Origin: Neoluteolibacter marinus
GTDB taxonomy: Bacteria; Verrucomicrobiota; Verrucomicrobiia; Verrucomicrobiales; Akkermansiaceae
Assembly: GCF_014904755.1 (NCBI RefSeq)
Contig: NZ_JACZFQ010000025.1
Location: forward strand, 82,821 to 146,820
Length of the DNA: 64,000 nt
Direction: 5' to 3'
The notes beneath the pieces were generated by a model. That model ran no database searches. It saw only the letters and a list, made by a program, of their open reading frames with translations, and was not told the DNA's origin. A program made the translations under genes and the position numbers. The first letter of the stretch is position 1; each line of letters opens with the position of its first letter. Positions 37,800 to 45,513 of the stretch are shown here, one piece after another.

Positions 37800-39269
37800 T
37801 CACTCATACTCCCCCTCCACCTCCCACCGTTCCGGCGGCAGGTACGCCAGACGCAGTAATTTCACCCCGGCCAGCCGCACATCCCACTCCATGCGCTGCC
37901 ACGAGCGTTCCGGATCCCACCAGTCGCCCGATTGCCGGAAGGGCCCGCGCTGCTCGAGGATCTCGCCGCGGAACGGCCCGCTCAGCAGCGCCAGCGGCCG
38001 CGGCCCGGCCTCGAAGGCGACCGTCACCTCGTACGGCGGCCGGAAGCGCCGCAGCGGCACCGGGCATGCCGGGAAGGCGCCATCCGCCACCGGCACGCCG
38101 CCACCATCGCCGGGCAGCAGCTTGAAATCGTCCGGCCGGTGGCCCGACGGCGGCACCGGGATGCCGGTCCGCCCCGCGCCCAACAGCACCTCCAGCTGCG
38201 CCAGCGTGTCGGTCCAGCGCTCCGGCTGCGGCAGCTGGCGGATGAACCAGTCGCGCTGCGCCGCGCTCGGCAGCGTCGTTTCCACGTCGAGCGCCACCCC
38301 GGCCACCGCCGCCTTCAGCCGCAGGCCGTCGAGCATCACCTGCAGCGGCCGCAGCAGCTCGGCCTCCGCCACCCGCGGCTCCGGCAGGCGGATCACCTTG
38401 GCCAGCGAGGCGCCGGACTCGAGATGAAAGCGCACCCGCAGGGCCTTCACCGCGACGTGCCTCGCCGCCAGCCGCGCGGCCAGCGTGTGGAGCAGGCGCT
38501 TGAAGACGAACACCAGCGGCTCGGAGGAAACCACCGGCTCTTCGAAATCGAGCGCCTGCTCCAGGCATTCCGGCGCCCGGTGCAAGCGCAGCATGCGGCA
38601 GGTCTTGCCGTGCAGGAGATCGTGCCAGCCGCCGGCCACCGGCCCCAGCCGCTCGATCAGCGATTGCCGCGGCAGCTCCATGAAATCGCCCAGCCGCTTC
38701 AGCCCCCAGTCTTCCAGCAAGGGCAGCCATTTCGCCCCCTCCGGCAGCCGGCCCAGCAGCTCCAGCGGCAGCGCCTGCATGTCCGCCGCGGAAACCACCT
38801 TGCCGTGGCACGCCGGATGCCGCACCGCCAGCCGCGCGAGGTCCGGCGTCGCCGCGCGGACATGGCGCAGCTCGCCGTCCGACACCTCCAGCCAGGCGAT
38901 CGCCGCGGCCTGCCTCGGGGTGGCGCGCGAAAGGTCGAGCAGCAAGGTGTCCCGCGCGGTGATCTCGAGGTCGGGCGTGAGACTTTCCGCCAGCGCGATC
39001 AATTCCCGCAGCAACTCCGCCTCGCCCTCCGGATGCGGGTCCAGCACCCGGAGGTCCGGGCAGCGGACCAGCGCGCGGTTGAGCGGCCAGCCGGCGTCGA
39101 TCCCGGTGTCCCGCGCCGCGTCGTTCACCGCCAGCAGCGGCAGCTTGACCTTCTCCACCATCGCCTCCGGGTCCAGCGGCAGCACCGCACAAGGCCGCCC
39201 GCGCGATGCCGGGAAAGCCCGCAACGCAGCGATGACCGGAAGGTCGGGTAGATGGAGGGACGCGAACAT
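37800..39269 (-). CDS. imuB: ImuB, Y-family polymerase-like mutagenesis protein
   Basis: A 489-aa DinB/Y-family protein that lacks catalytic acidic residues. The opening is MFASLHLPDLPVIAALRAFP, where active enzymes have the D-x-D site. Palm-like segments follow (PLLAVNDAARDTGIDAGWPLNRAL, DTLLLDLSRAT) and a helix-hairpin-helix region (LPRQSLIERLGPVAGGWHDLLHG). ImuB is thought to bridge DnaE2 with the beta clamp and ImuA. The ATG at 39269 is preferred over the TTG at 39284 because it matches the family start. The GATCAGTG palindrome begins 14 bp upstream. Confidence 0.93.
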   Translation of the reverse strand: MFASLHLPDLPVIAALRAFPASRGRPCAVLPLDPEAMVEKVKLPLLAVNDAARDTGIDAGWPLNRALVRCPDLRVLDPHPEGEAELLRELIALAESLTPDLEITARDTLLLDLSRATPRQAAAIAWLEVSDGELRHVRAATPDLARLAVRHPACHGKVVSAADMQALPLELLGRLPEGAKWLPLLEDWGLKRLGDFMELPRQSLIERLGPVAGGWHDLLHGKTCRMLRLHRAPECLEQALDFEEPVVSSEPLVFVFKRLLHTLAARLAARHVAVKALRVRFHLESGASLAKVIRLPEPRVAEAELLRPLQVMLDGLRLKAAVAGVALDVETTLPSAAQRDWFIRQLPQPERWTDTLAQLEVLLGAGRTGIPVPPSGHRPDDFKLLPGDGGGVPVADGAFPACPVPLRRFRPPYEVTVAFEAGPRPLALLSGPFRGEILEQRGPFRQSGDWWDPERSWQRMEWDVRLAGVKLLRLAYLPPERWEVEGEYE

Positions 39270-39283
39270 GGCAAACAAAGGCA

Positions 39284-39386
39284 AAGTGCCGAGTGATCAG
39301 TGAGCAGTGCTTGAAAAACCGGACAGCGCGGATCGCTCATCTTCTGCCTTTCCACTGATCACTGCTCACTGATCACTCGGCACTTC
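39284..39386. repeat. Palindromic intergenic repeat (GTGATCAGTGAGCAGTG family)
   Basis: Left arm 39284-39309 (AAGTGCCGAGTGATCAGTGA...) pairs perfectly over 26 bp with the right arm ending at 39386. The loop is about 51 bp. Motif TGATCA recurs within the arms. It fills the gap between the imuA stop (39390) and the imuB start (39269). It is unrelated in sequence to the GGAACGAACC family. Confidence 0.9.
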
Positions 39387-39389
39387 TTC

Positions 39390-40022
39390 TCACCCCGCCC
39401 TCCTTCCCCGCTCCGCCCCCACCCTCAACCGCGCGACGAGCTCGCGGCGCGGGACCTCGAAATCTTCCAGCCCGAGCCGCGCGGTCAGCGCCAGCCGCAC
39501 GCCGGCACAGGGGACCTGCGGCGCGGCCGACATCACGACCAATCGACAACCCCCGGTTTCCGCGGCGAGCTTGAGCCGCCACCAGACCGAGGCCGGCAGG
39601 GACTGCAGCTCGCGCCGGCCGATCCCGCAGGTATCCAGCAGGATGAAGGGCATGTTGCCGTCGCGCACCAGCAGGTCGGCCGCCTTGATCATCTCCTCCG
39701 CCGACCGGCAGCGCACCCACAGCAGCCGCGAACAGGCCTGCGCGGTGTAGGAGCCCGGATCGAAGCCGTCGCCGCCATCGACCAGCACGAAGTCCGGCAG
39801 CGGCGAGCTCTCCGCCGGCTCGCCAAGCAGGCCCGCCACCAGCATCCCGACGCCCGAACCGACGACTTCCGAAATCGCCGCCGCCGGGAAAAAGGCCGGA
39901 TCAAAGGGCTGGTCCGGCTCCTCTTCCTCCGCCACCCGCGACGTCACGGCATGAGCCTGCGGGAATTTCTCCCGCAGCTTCTTGCGCAATTCGTCGATCA
40001 CCGGAGCGGCCACGGCGGCCAC
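39390..40022 (-). CDS. imuA: ImuA, RecA-like mutagenesis protein
   Basis: A 210-aa RecA/SulA-like protein, partner of ImuB and DnaE2. The pattern FPAAAISEVVGSGVGMLVAGLLGE resembles the Walker-A region of RecA-like proteins but without a normal GKT. DFVLVDGGDGFDPGSYTAQACSRLLWVRC and the C-terminal APQVPCAGVRLALTARLGLED are ImuA-like. The GTG at 40022 is the longest start; it overlaps the predicted -10 box, so a leaderless start at GTG 40013 is also possible. It is the first gene of the SOS cassette. Confidence 0.88.
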   Translation of the reverse strand: MAAVAAPVIDELRKKLREKFPQAHAVTSRVAEEEEPDQPFDPAFFPAAAISEVVGSGVGMLVAGLLGEPAESSPLPDFVLVDGGDGFDPGSYTAQACSRLLWVRCRSAEEMIKAADLLVRDGNMPFILLDTCGIGRRELQSLPASVWWRLKLAAETGGCRLVVMSAAPQVPCAGVRLALTARLGLEDFEVPRRELVARLRVGAERGRRAG

Positions 40023-40056
40023 TCTAGGCGGGATTTTTTAAATGTTCAACCGAACA
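40021..40056 (-). promoter_or_regulatory. LexA operator and promoter of the imuA-imuB-dnaE2 cassette
   Basis: TGTTCAACCGAACA at 40043-40056 matches exactly the Verrucomicrobia LexA consensus TGTTC-N4-GAACA. On the minus strand TTGAAC (40049-40044), 17 bp, then TAGAGT (40026-40021) form a promoter whose -35 lies inside the operator, so LexA binding would block RNA polymerase. This predicts DNA-damage induction of the cassette. Confidence 0.9.
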
Positions 40057-40058
40057 GT

Positions 40059-40778
40059 TTAAAGTCGTTCGGAAAGAGCCAGCACCTTGACCGGCAGGCG
40101 CGGCTTGTCGCCATCCGCGGCGTAGATCAGGTAATCCTGGCGGCTGCCCGCCTTCACCTCCGCCTCGGTGACCAGACAAGGCCGCAGCCCGCCGTCCACC
40201 GGGAACTGGATGCTCAGCGCCACCGTGCGGGCCCCCGCGGGAGCCCGCCGGATCATCGTCGTCGCCGGGTTGAGCTTGAGCTTCTCGCTGCCCCAGGTGA
40301 CGGCCATCGGCTTGGCGGTCACGTTGATGAAACGGAAGTCCCCGTCCCTGGCGGTGTCCGGGACGGTCAGCACCCGCGCCTTGTCCCACAGCTTGCCGCC
40401 GCGCCAGACCAGCGCGAGGCTGGCATCGGCCTTCGACAGGGGAATCTTCAGCCAGGCGCCCCCCGCCTCCGTCCGCACCGTCACCGAGCGCTCCTCCGGC
40501 AACGGGAAGCTCACCTCCGCGGACGGCGTCCCGAGCCGCAGCCGCAGCGCGAGTTCCTTCGCATCCTCCCCGCCGGCCGCCGCCGGGGAAAGCAGGACGC
40601 TCCGCGGCGGCACCGAACCCTCGGGTGCCGGCAGTTCATAGCGGACACCGTTGCGGACCTCCTGCACGAACGGCGGCGGATCGCCCAAGGGCAGGATCCG
40701 CAGCGTGTGCTTCACCGCTTCCCCCTGGGCGAAGAGCGGTCCGGAAACGAGAACTAACAGCGGCAGGTGGAATTTCAT
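40059..40778 (-). CDS. Secreted protein of unknown function
   Basis: A 239-aa protein with a signal peptide (MKFHLPLLVLVSGPLFAQ). The mature part is a beta-rich sequence (LRILPLGDPPPFVQEVRNG, VTVRTEAGGAWLKIPLSKADASLALVWRGG, FRFINVTAKPMAVTWGS). I recognise no named family. Its stop lies 3 bp from the LexA operator of imuA, on the same strand, so its transcript could read into the cassette unless terminated. The 269-bp gap upstream (to 41048) contains the palindrome at 40916. Confidence 0.7.
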   Translation of the reverse strand: MKFHLPLLVLVSGPLFAQGEAVKHTLRILPLGDPPPFVQEVRNGVRYELPAPEGSVPPRSVLLSPAAAGGEDAKELALRLRLGTPSAEVSFPLPEERSVTVRTEAGGAWLKIPLSKADASLALVWRGGKLWDKARVLTVPDTARDGDFRFINVTAKPMAVTWGSEKLKLNPATTMIRRAPAGARTVALSIQFPVDGGLRPCLVTEAEVKAGSRQDYLIYAADGDKPRLPVKVLALSERL

Positions 40779-40915
40779 GAGACGCGGCCTGTAGGTCAAA
40801 TCGAACCCCGTTTCACCGGCCCCAAAGTGACTTTCCCGCCCCATTCCGGAAGATCGCCCGGCCGGCCCGGAGCAGTCCGTTAGAGTTCAGCGCCTTACCG
40901 GAAGCGAACCCTCGT

Positions 40916-40942
40916 CATGTCACATTATCGCTACATGACATG
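40916..40942. promoter_or_regulatory. Palindromic cluster in the 40779-41047 intergenic region
   Basis: CATGTCA and TGACATG (40916-40922 and 40936-40942) form an inverted repeat with a 13-bp spacer. The core GTCAC recurs three times, at about 40919, 40945 and 40953. It lies between two divergent secreted-protein genes, about 105 bp before the start at 41048. Possible operator; no regulator identified. The rest of this 269-bp gap shows no gene. Confidence 0.4.
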
Positions 40943-41047
40943 TGTCACGCACGTCACGAAAGGCCACCAAAAGAATCATTTCCCGTGTCTCATCTGTAAC
41001 CCTTGTTTTATAGCCGGCCGAAGCGGAGTTCATAGCTTCCGCGGCGT

Positions 41048-44000
41048 ATGAAAAATACGCCCGCGTGCCTTGCCACGCTCCTCGCGATTTCAGCTCCCGC
41101 CCAGGTCTTCGGACTCGAGCACGGCAGCCTCGAGGTGGTGCAACTCAACACCACCAACAACAACCAGGACAGCCCGGAACCCGCCGTCGCGGTGACCATC
41201 AAGCCTGGCGCCACCCCCGCCTTCGCCGTCCGCGGCTACAACCGGGGTGACACCGACATGGCCTTCAGCGCCACGCCGGCGACGGATCCGCAGAACGGCG
41301 TGATGATCACCTCCGTCACCCAGAACGGCCGCAACAACGCCAGCGGCGGCGGTCCCGACGGCATCAGCTACGCCACCAGCCACGCCGACTTCGGCGCGAC
41401 CGGCTTCTATATCCCCGTCCAGTGCACCTCCGGGGGCGTGGAAGGCAACGGCGGCGAATACAACATGAACGTCGCGGCCGCCTGGTTCCCCTACGCGGAA
41501 GGCTGGCTCGGCGGCCACGCCCGCAACGCCGCGAACGGCGGCGCCCTCACCCTGCTGGAATCCTCCAGCGGCATCCACCTCGGCAGCGAGTTCATCGACG
41601 AGGCCGCCGGCGGCATCTCGACGCTCGACCTGACCGCCCTCGACTCCCACGGCGTCCCCGCCACTTCCGCCAACGGCGTGCTGCTGGTGACCGGCGGCAA
41701 GAACGAGGACAACTTCGCGATGTCGCGCGACAATGCCGACGGCACCTTCACCCTCTCGGTCATGGACAACGGCTCCACCAACCCGACCGGCTACGAGCAG
41801 GATCCGGTCGCCTTCGTCTATGTCCCCACCGTCGCCGCCGGCCGCGGCCATGTGAAGGCGCTGGGCCGCATCCAGAGCGACGGCAGCAAGGAGACCGGCA
41901 GCGACAACTTCACCGTCACCAAGCAGGGCACCGGCGAGTGGCTGCTGGTCATCGCCGGCGAAGACGACAGCACCGGCACCCTGATCGTTTCCGCCGAAGG
42001 CGGCCTGCCGCCCGAGGCGACGACGCCGAACAACACCAACAATGTCGTCAGCTACGAATGGAACCCGGGCCTCGGCGGCTGGCTCATCCAGAGCCGCAAC
42101 CTGCCCGACGTCGCGCTGGAAGACGGCGCCACCGCGGACGAGGACATGTTCAGTTTCGCCTTCCTCACCGCCGAACCCGCGCTCGCGCTGACCAGCCCGG
42201 CGCACGGCTCGCTGGAGCAGGCCGGCACCCAGCTCACCCTGTCCGCCGCCGCCACCGGCGCCACCCCGGCCGCGATCCAGCAGGTCGAGTTCTTCGTCAA
42301 CGGGGTCACGGCCGGCGTCGACACCACCGCCCCGTATGAAAGCAGCTACACGCTGCCGCTGCCGGGCTACTACTCGTTCGAAGCCTTCGCCACGCTGGAC
42401 GGCGGCGCCACGGTGAGCACCCCGCAGGCCCGCGTGCTGGTCGAGGCCGACGTGGATGCCCCCGCGCTCCCCGGCTACACGGTCGGCATCATCGACGGCG
42501 GCGACCCGGAGAGCACGGTCGACACCCCGCCCGCCCTCACCGCCGGCTGGGAAGTCGTCACCGGCACCCCGTCCCCGCTCGCCTTCAGCGACCTCGGCAC
42601 GGCCTCCGGCGAACCGGCCATCCGCATCAACGGCGCACCCGTCCCGTTCGACTCCGGCATCCTCTTCGCCACCAACCACGCCGGCGACAACTACGCCGAC
42701 ACCAGTACCTGGGGCCCCATCGACAACAACCTGATCCCGCGCAACGACGGCGGCAACTACGCCCTCGCCGTCGAGGACAACGCCCAGGGCGGCGGCGACC
42801 CGGCGACCAGCAAGGAGTCCAGCCAGCTCGCGCTCGGCTTCTTTCCCTACGCGGACGGCTGGACCGGCGCCCACGTCGCCGCCGACGCCACCGTCTCCGC
42901 CAGCAGCAACCTGCCGGCGGGCATCGAGGTGACGAACACCGCCGAAGGCAGCTACGCCATCACCGGCCTGCCCCTCGCCGGCAACCTGATCGCGATCGCC
43001 ACCGGCAGCGGCTCCGACAACATGATGTCGATCGGCCAAAGCGGGGTCAGCTGGCTCGTCAACAGCCGTGACAACAGCCAGAACCTCGAGAACGGCGACT
43101 TCGCCTTCCTGTTCGTCCCGCAGGCATCGACCCAGGTGCTCAGCGGCGCCGTCGCCAACGACGGCACGCTCACCCCGCTCAATGTCGGCCTCGGGGCGAT
43201 CGGCGCGACCGTCACGGTGGTGGCCAACACCTACGAGATCCAGTTCGGCGACGGCACCCAGGTCAACCCGTCCACCGCGACCCTGTTCCTCACCGGCGAC
43301 TTCAATGCCGGCAACGGGTTCGACAACATCTACTCCTACCATGCCAACGGCAACAAGTTCGTGGTCTTCTCCCACGACCTGCCCGGCCTGTCCGGCAACG
43401 CCCAGGCCGGCGGCTTCCGCTTCCTCGCCACCCCGCTCGCCCCGGCCGTGCTGAACGGCGACGAGGTCGAGGTCGCGGTGACCGACACCGAGGCCCGCGA
43501 AGGCAGCGACGACCGGACCCTGGAGTTCAAGTTCACCCGCTTCGCCGACATCGGCTCGCCGCTGACCATCCAGTACCAGGTCGACGGCAATGCCATCAAC
43601 GGCACCGACTACGAAAGCCTCCCCGGCAGCGTGACCTTCGCCGCCGGCCAGCAGACCGTGACCGTGACCGTCACGGTGATCGACGACAGCGACTTCGAGC
43701 TCGATGAAACCGTCGGACTCACCGTGCTGCCCGGCAGCGGCTACAGTGTCGGCCTCAACGCCAGCGCCAGCGGCCTGATCCGCAACGCCGCCTCGATCGT
43801 TCCCGTCGTCGAGGTCTCGTTCCAGGACGGCAGCGACGGCTACGACGGCACCTTCACCAAGTTCGTCGGCAAGAGCACCCCGCGCCGCCAGGTCCCGGCG
43901 CTCGACGAGTTCGGCAACCCGGTCCTCGACGGCGGCGGCAACCCGGTGCTCGTCGACGAATACGATCCGCCGGTCTACACCGAGACCCTCGGCAGCTCGG

Positions 44001-45445
44001 TCGCCCAGGCCTACCTCGACGGTTTCCCCGGCCACAAGGGAGCCACCCCGGCCGACGACAGCCCGGACGTCAATGCCATGGTCCGCTTCGACAACCTCTT
44101 CGGCAACGGCCCGGGCCAGGTCCCGGTCGGAGCGACCATCGCCAAGGCCGAACTGAAGCTCACCACCGCCAACGGCGGCAACTCGCAGTCCGGCGGCCCT
44201 TACGTCGTCGACCAGCTGTTGATCCCGGTCGATGAGACCACCACCTATGCCGACCTCGACTTCGGTGAAGGCTTCGAGGGCGTCCGCGGCGCGTCCACCG
44301 GCATCCCGCTGGCCGCATTCGGCGCGATGGCCAAGCAGCAGGTCGAAACCGGCGACGTCACCGCGATCGTCCGCGCCTGGGCCGAAGCCCTCGCGGCGGA
44401 TCCCGGCAGCAACCCCAACTACGGTTTCGCCGTCTTCACCGGCGGCACCACCGACGGCTGGGAATTCTGCACCGAAGGCAACGCGAACGTGGCGCTCCGC
44501 CCGAAACTCGTGATTCGCTACGTCGAGGCCCCGACCTCCACCTACACCTTCAGCGCGGACCAGTCGGCCCGCCTGATCGGCCAGGCTGCCACCGAGGACG
44601 GCTCCACCATCGGCGTCCAGTTCATCGACCAGGCCGCGGGCGCCACCCAGGAAGCGCTGATGCGTTTCCCCGTGACCTTCGGCGGCGAGGGCATCCCGCT
44701 CGACGAGGAGATCGTCAAGGCCGAGCTGGTGCTGGTCACCGGCTCCCCCCTGTTCGGCGGCAGCGCCAATGCCCAGTCGCCCGGCCCTGTCGCCGTCCAC
44801 CGCGTGCTCGTCCCCTGGGACGTGACCACCGAGTTCGGCTTCTACGGTCCGCAGGTCGGCCAGGACATCGACCCGGCCATCAGCCGTGTCAGCGGCATGG
44901 GCCAGGGCAGCACCGCCTACCTCGACCTCACCGCCGCGGCCCAGGCCTGGCGGGCGGGTGAAGCGAACCACGGCGTCAACCTAAAGCCGGAAACCACCGA
45001 CGGCTGGCAGTTCTTCTGGCCCGGCAGCGCGCTGGCCGGGACCACCCCGCAGCTGCGCATCGTCACCGCCAAGCTCGGTTCCGGCGAACCGACCGCCTTC
45101 GACCTGTGGGCGGAGAGCCACGGCGGCCCCGGCGCCCAGCAGGGTTCCGACACCGACCGCGACGGCATCCCGGCGCTGGTTGAGTATGCCCTCGGCCTCG
45201 ACCTCGCGGCCGTCGACCGGCTCCCGGAACTCGCCGTCGCCGGCGGCACCGCCAGCCTGCAGTTCACCAAGGGCGCCGATGCCAAGGGCGACGCCGCCGT
45301 GAGCTACCAGATCAAGTCGAGCACCAACCTGATCGATTGGGAAACGGTGACGGAAGCCGTCGACGGACCGGACGACATCTCGATGTCGATTCCGCTCGGC
45401 GCGGGTAAGAAGTTCTTCCGCCTCGTGGTAACCTATCAGCCCTGA
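41048..45445 (+). CDS. 1465-aa secreted multidomain adhesin-like protein
   Basis: A signal peptide (about 22 residues) is followed by two related modules of about 320 residues (roughly 25-375 and 480-815). They share WFPYAEGWLGGHA/FFPYADGWTGAHV and NTNNVVSYEW...LIQSRNLP/DNIYSYHANG...FSHDLPG. An Ig-like domain lies between them (LTSPAHGSLEQAGTQLTLSAAA). A Calx-beta unit follows at about 810-920 (NAINGTDYESLPGSVTFAAGQQTVTVTV). Two DNRLRE/CBM96-like domains follow at about 920-1340, and the protein ends in a DTDRDGIPALVEYALGLD module with a beta domain. Probably exported or surface-associated. A terminator follows. Confidence 0.85.
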   Translation: MKNTPACLATLLAISAPAQVFGLEHGSLEVVQLNTTNNNQDSPEPAVAVTIKPGATPAFAVRGYNRGDTDMAFSATPATDPQNGVMITSVTQNGRNNASGGGPDGISYATSHADFGATGFYIPVQCTSGGVEGNGGEYNMNVAAAWFPYAEGWLGGHARNAANGGALTLLESSSGIHLGSEFIDEAAGGISTLDLTALDSHGVPATSANGVLLVTGGKNEDNFAMSRDNADGTFTLSVMDNGSTNPTGYEQDPVAFVYVPTVAAGRGHVKALGRIQSDGSKETGSDNFTVTKQGTGEWLLVIAGEDDSTGTLIVSAEGGLPPEATTPNNTNNVVSYEWNPGLGGWLIQSRNLPDVALEDGATADEDMFSFAFLTAEPALALTSPAHGSLEQAGTQLTLSAAATGATPAAIQQVEFFVNGVTAGVDTTAPYESSYTLPLPGYYSFEAFATLDGGATVSTPQARVLVEADVDAPALPGYTVGIIDGGDPESTVDTPPALTAGWEVVTGTPSPLAFSDLGTASGEPAIRINGAPVPFDSGILFATNHAGDNYADTSTWGPIDNNLIPRNDGGNYALAVEDNAQGGGDPATSKESSQLALGFFPYADGWTGAHVAADATVSASSNLPAGIEVTNTAEGSYAITGLPLAGNLIAIATGSGSDNMMSIGQSGVSWLVNSRDNSQNLENGDFAFLFVPQASTQVLSGAVANDGTLTPLNVGLGAIGATVTVVANTYEIQFGDGTQVNPSTATLFLTGDFNAGNGFDNIYSYHANGNKFVVFSHDLPGLSGNAQAGGFRFLATPLAPAVLNGDEVEVAVTDTEAREGSDDRTLEFKFTRFADIGSPLTIQYQVDGNAINGTDYESLPGSVTFAAGQQTVTVTVTVIDDSDFELDETVGLTVLPGSGYSVGLNASASGLIRNAASIVPVVEVSFQDGSDGYDGTFTKFVGKSTPRRQVPALDEFGNPVLDGGGNPVLVDEYDPPVYTETLGSSVAQAYLDGFPGHKGATPADDSPDVNAMVRFDNLFGNGPGQVPVGATIAKAELKLTTANGGNSQSGGPYVVDQLLIPVDETTTYADLDFGEGFEGVRGASTGIPLAAFGAMAKQQVETGDVTAIVRAWAEALAADPGSNPNYGFAVFTGGTTDGWEFCTEGNANVALRPKLVIRYVEAPTSTYTFSADQSARLIGQAATEDGSTIGVQFIDQAAGATQEALMRFPVTFGGEGIPLDEEIVKAELVLVTGSPLFGGSANAQSPGPVAVHRVLVPWDVTTEFGFYGPQVGQDIDPAISRVSGMGQGSTAYLDLTAAAQAWRAGEANHGVNLKPETTDGWQFFWPGSALAGTTPQLRIVTAKLGSGEPTAFDLWAESHGGPGAQQGSDTDRDGIPALVEYALGLDLAAVDRLPELAVAGGTASLQFTKGADAKGDAAVSYQIKSSTNLIDWETVTEAVDGPDDISMSIPLGAGKKFFRLVVTYQP

Positions 45446-45465
45446 TCCACGGCCATCGCCTCACC

Positions 45466-45502
45466 GGGGCGGCCGCCTGTCACGGGCGGCCGCCCCATTT
45501 TT
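45466..45502 (+). terminator. Intrinsic terminator after the 1465-aa gene
   Basis: GGGGCGGCCGCC pairs perfectly over 12 bp with GGCGGCCGCCCC across a 7-nt loop, followed by ATTTTT. It lies 21 bp after the stop at 45445 and 12 bp before the next start. Confidence 0.85.
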
Positions 45503-45513
45503 CCCCGACCTGC

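Noticed and set aside
41090..44971. 1293-aa open frame on the minus strand
   Set aside because: A shadow of the 1465-aa secreted protein; no domain or signal, biased composition.
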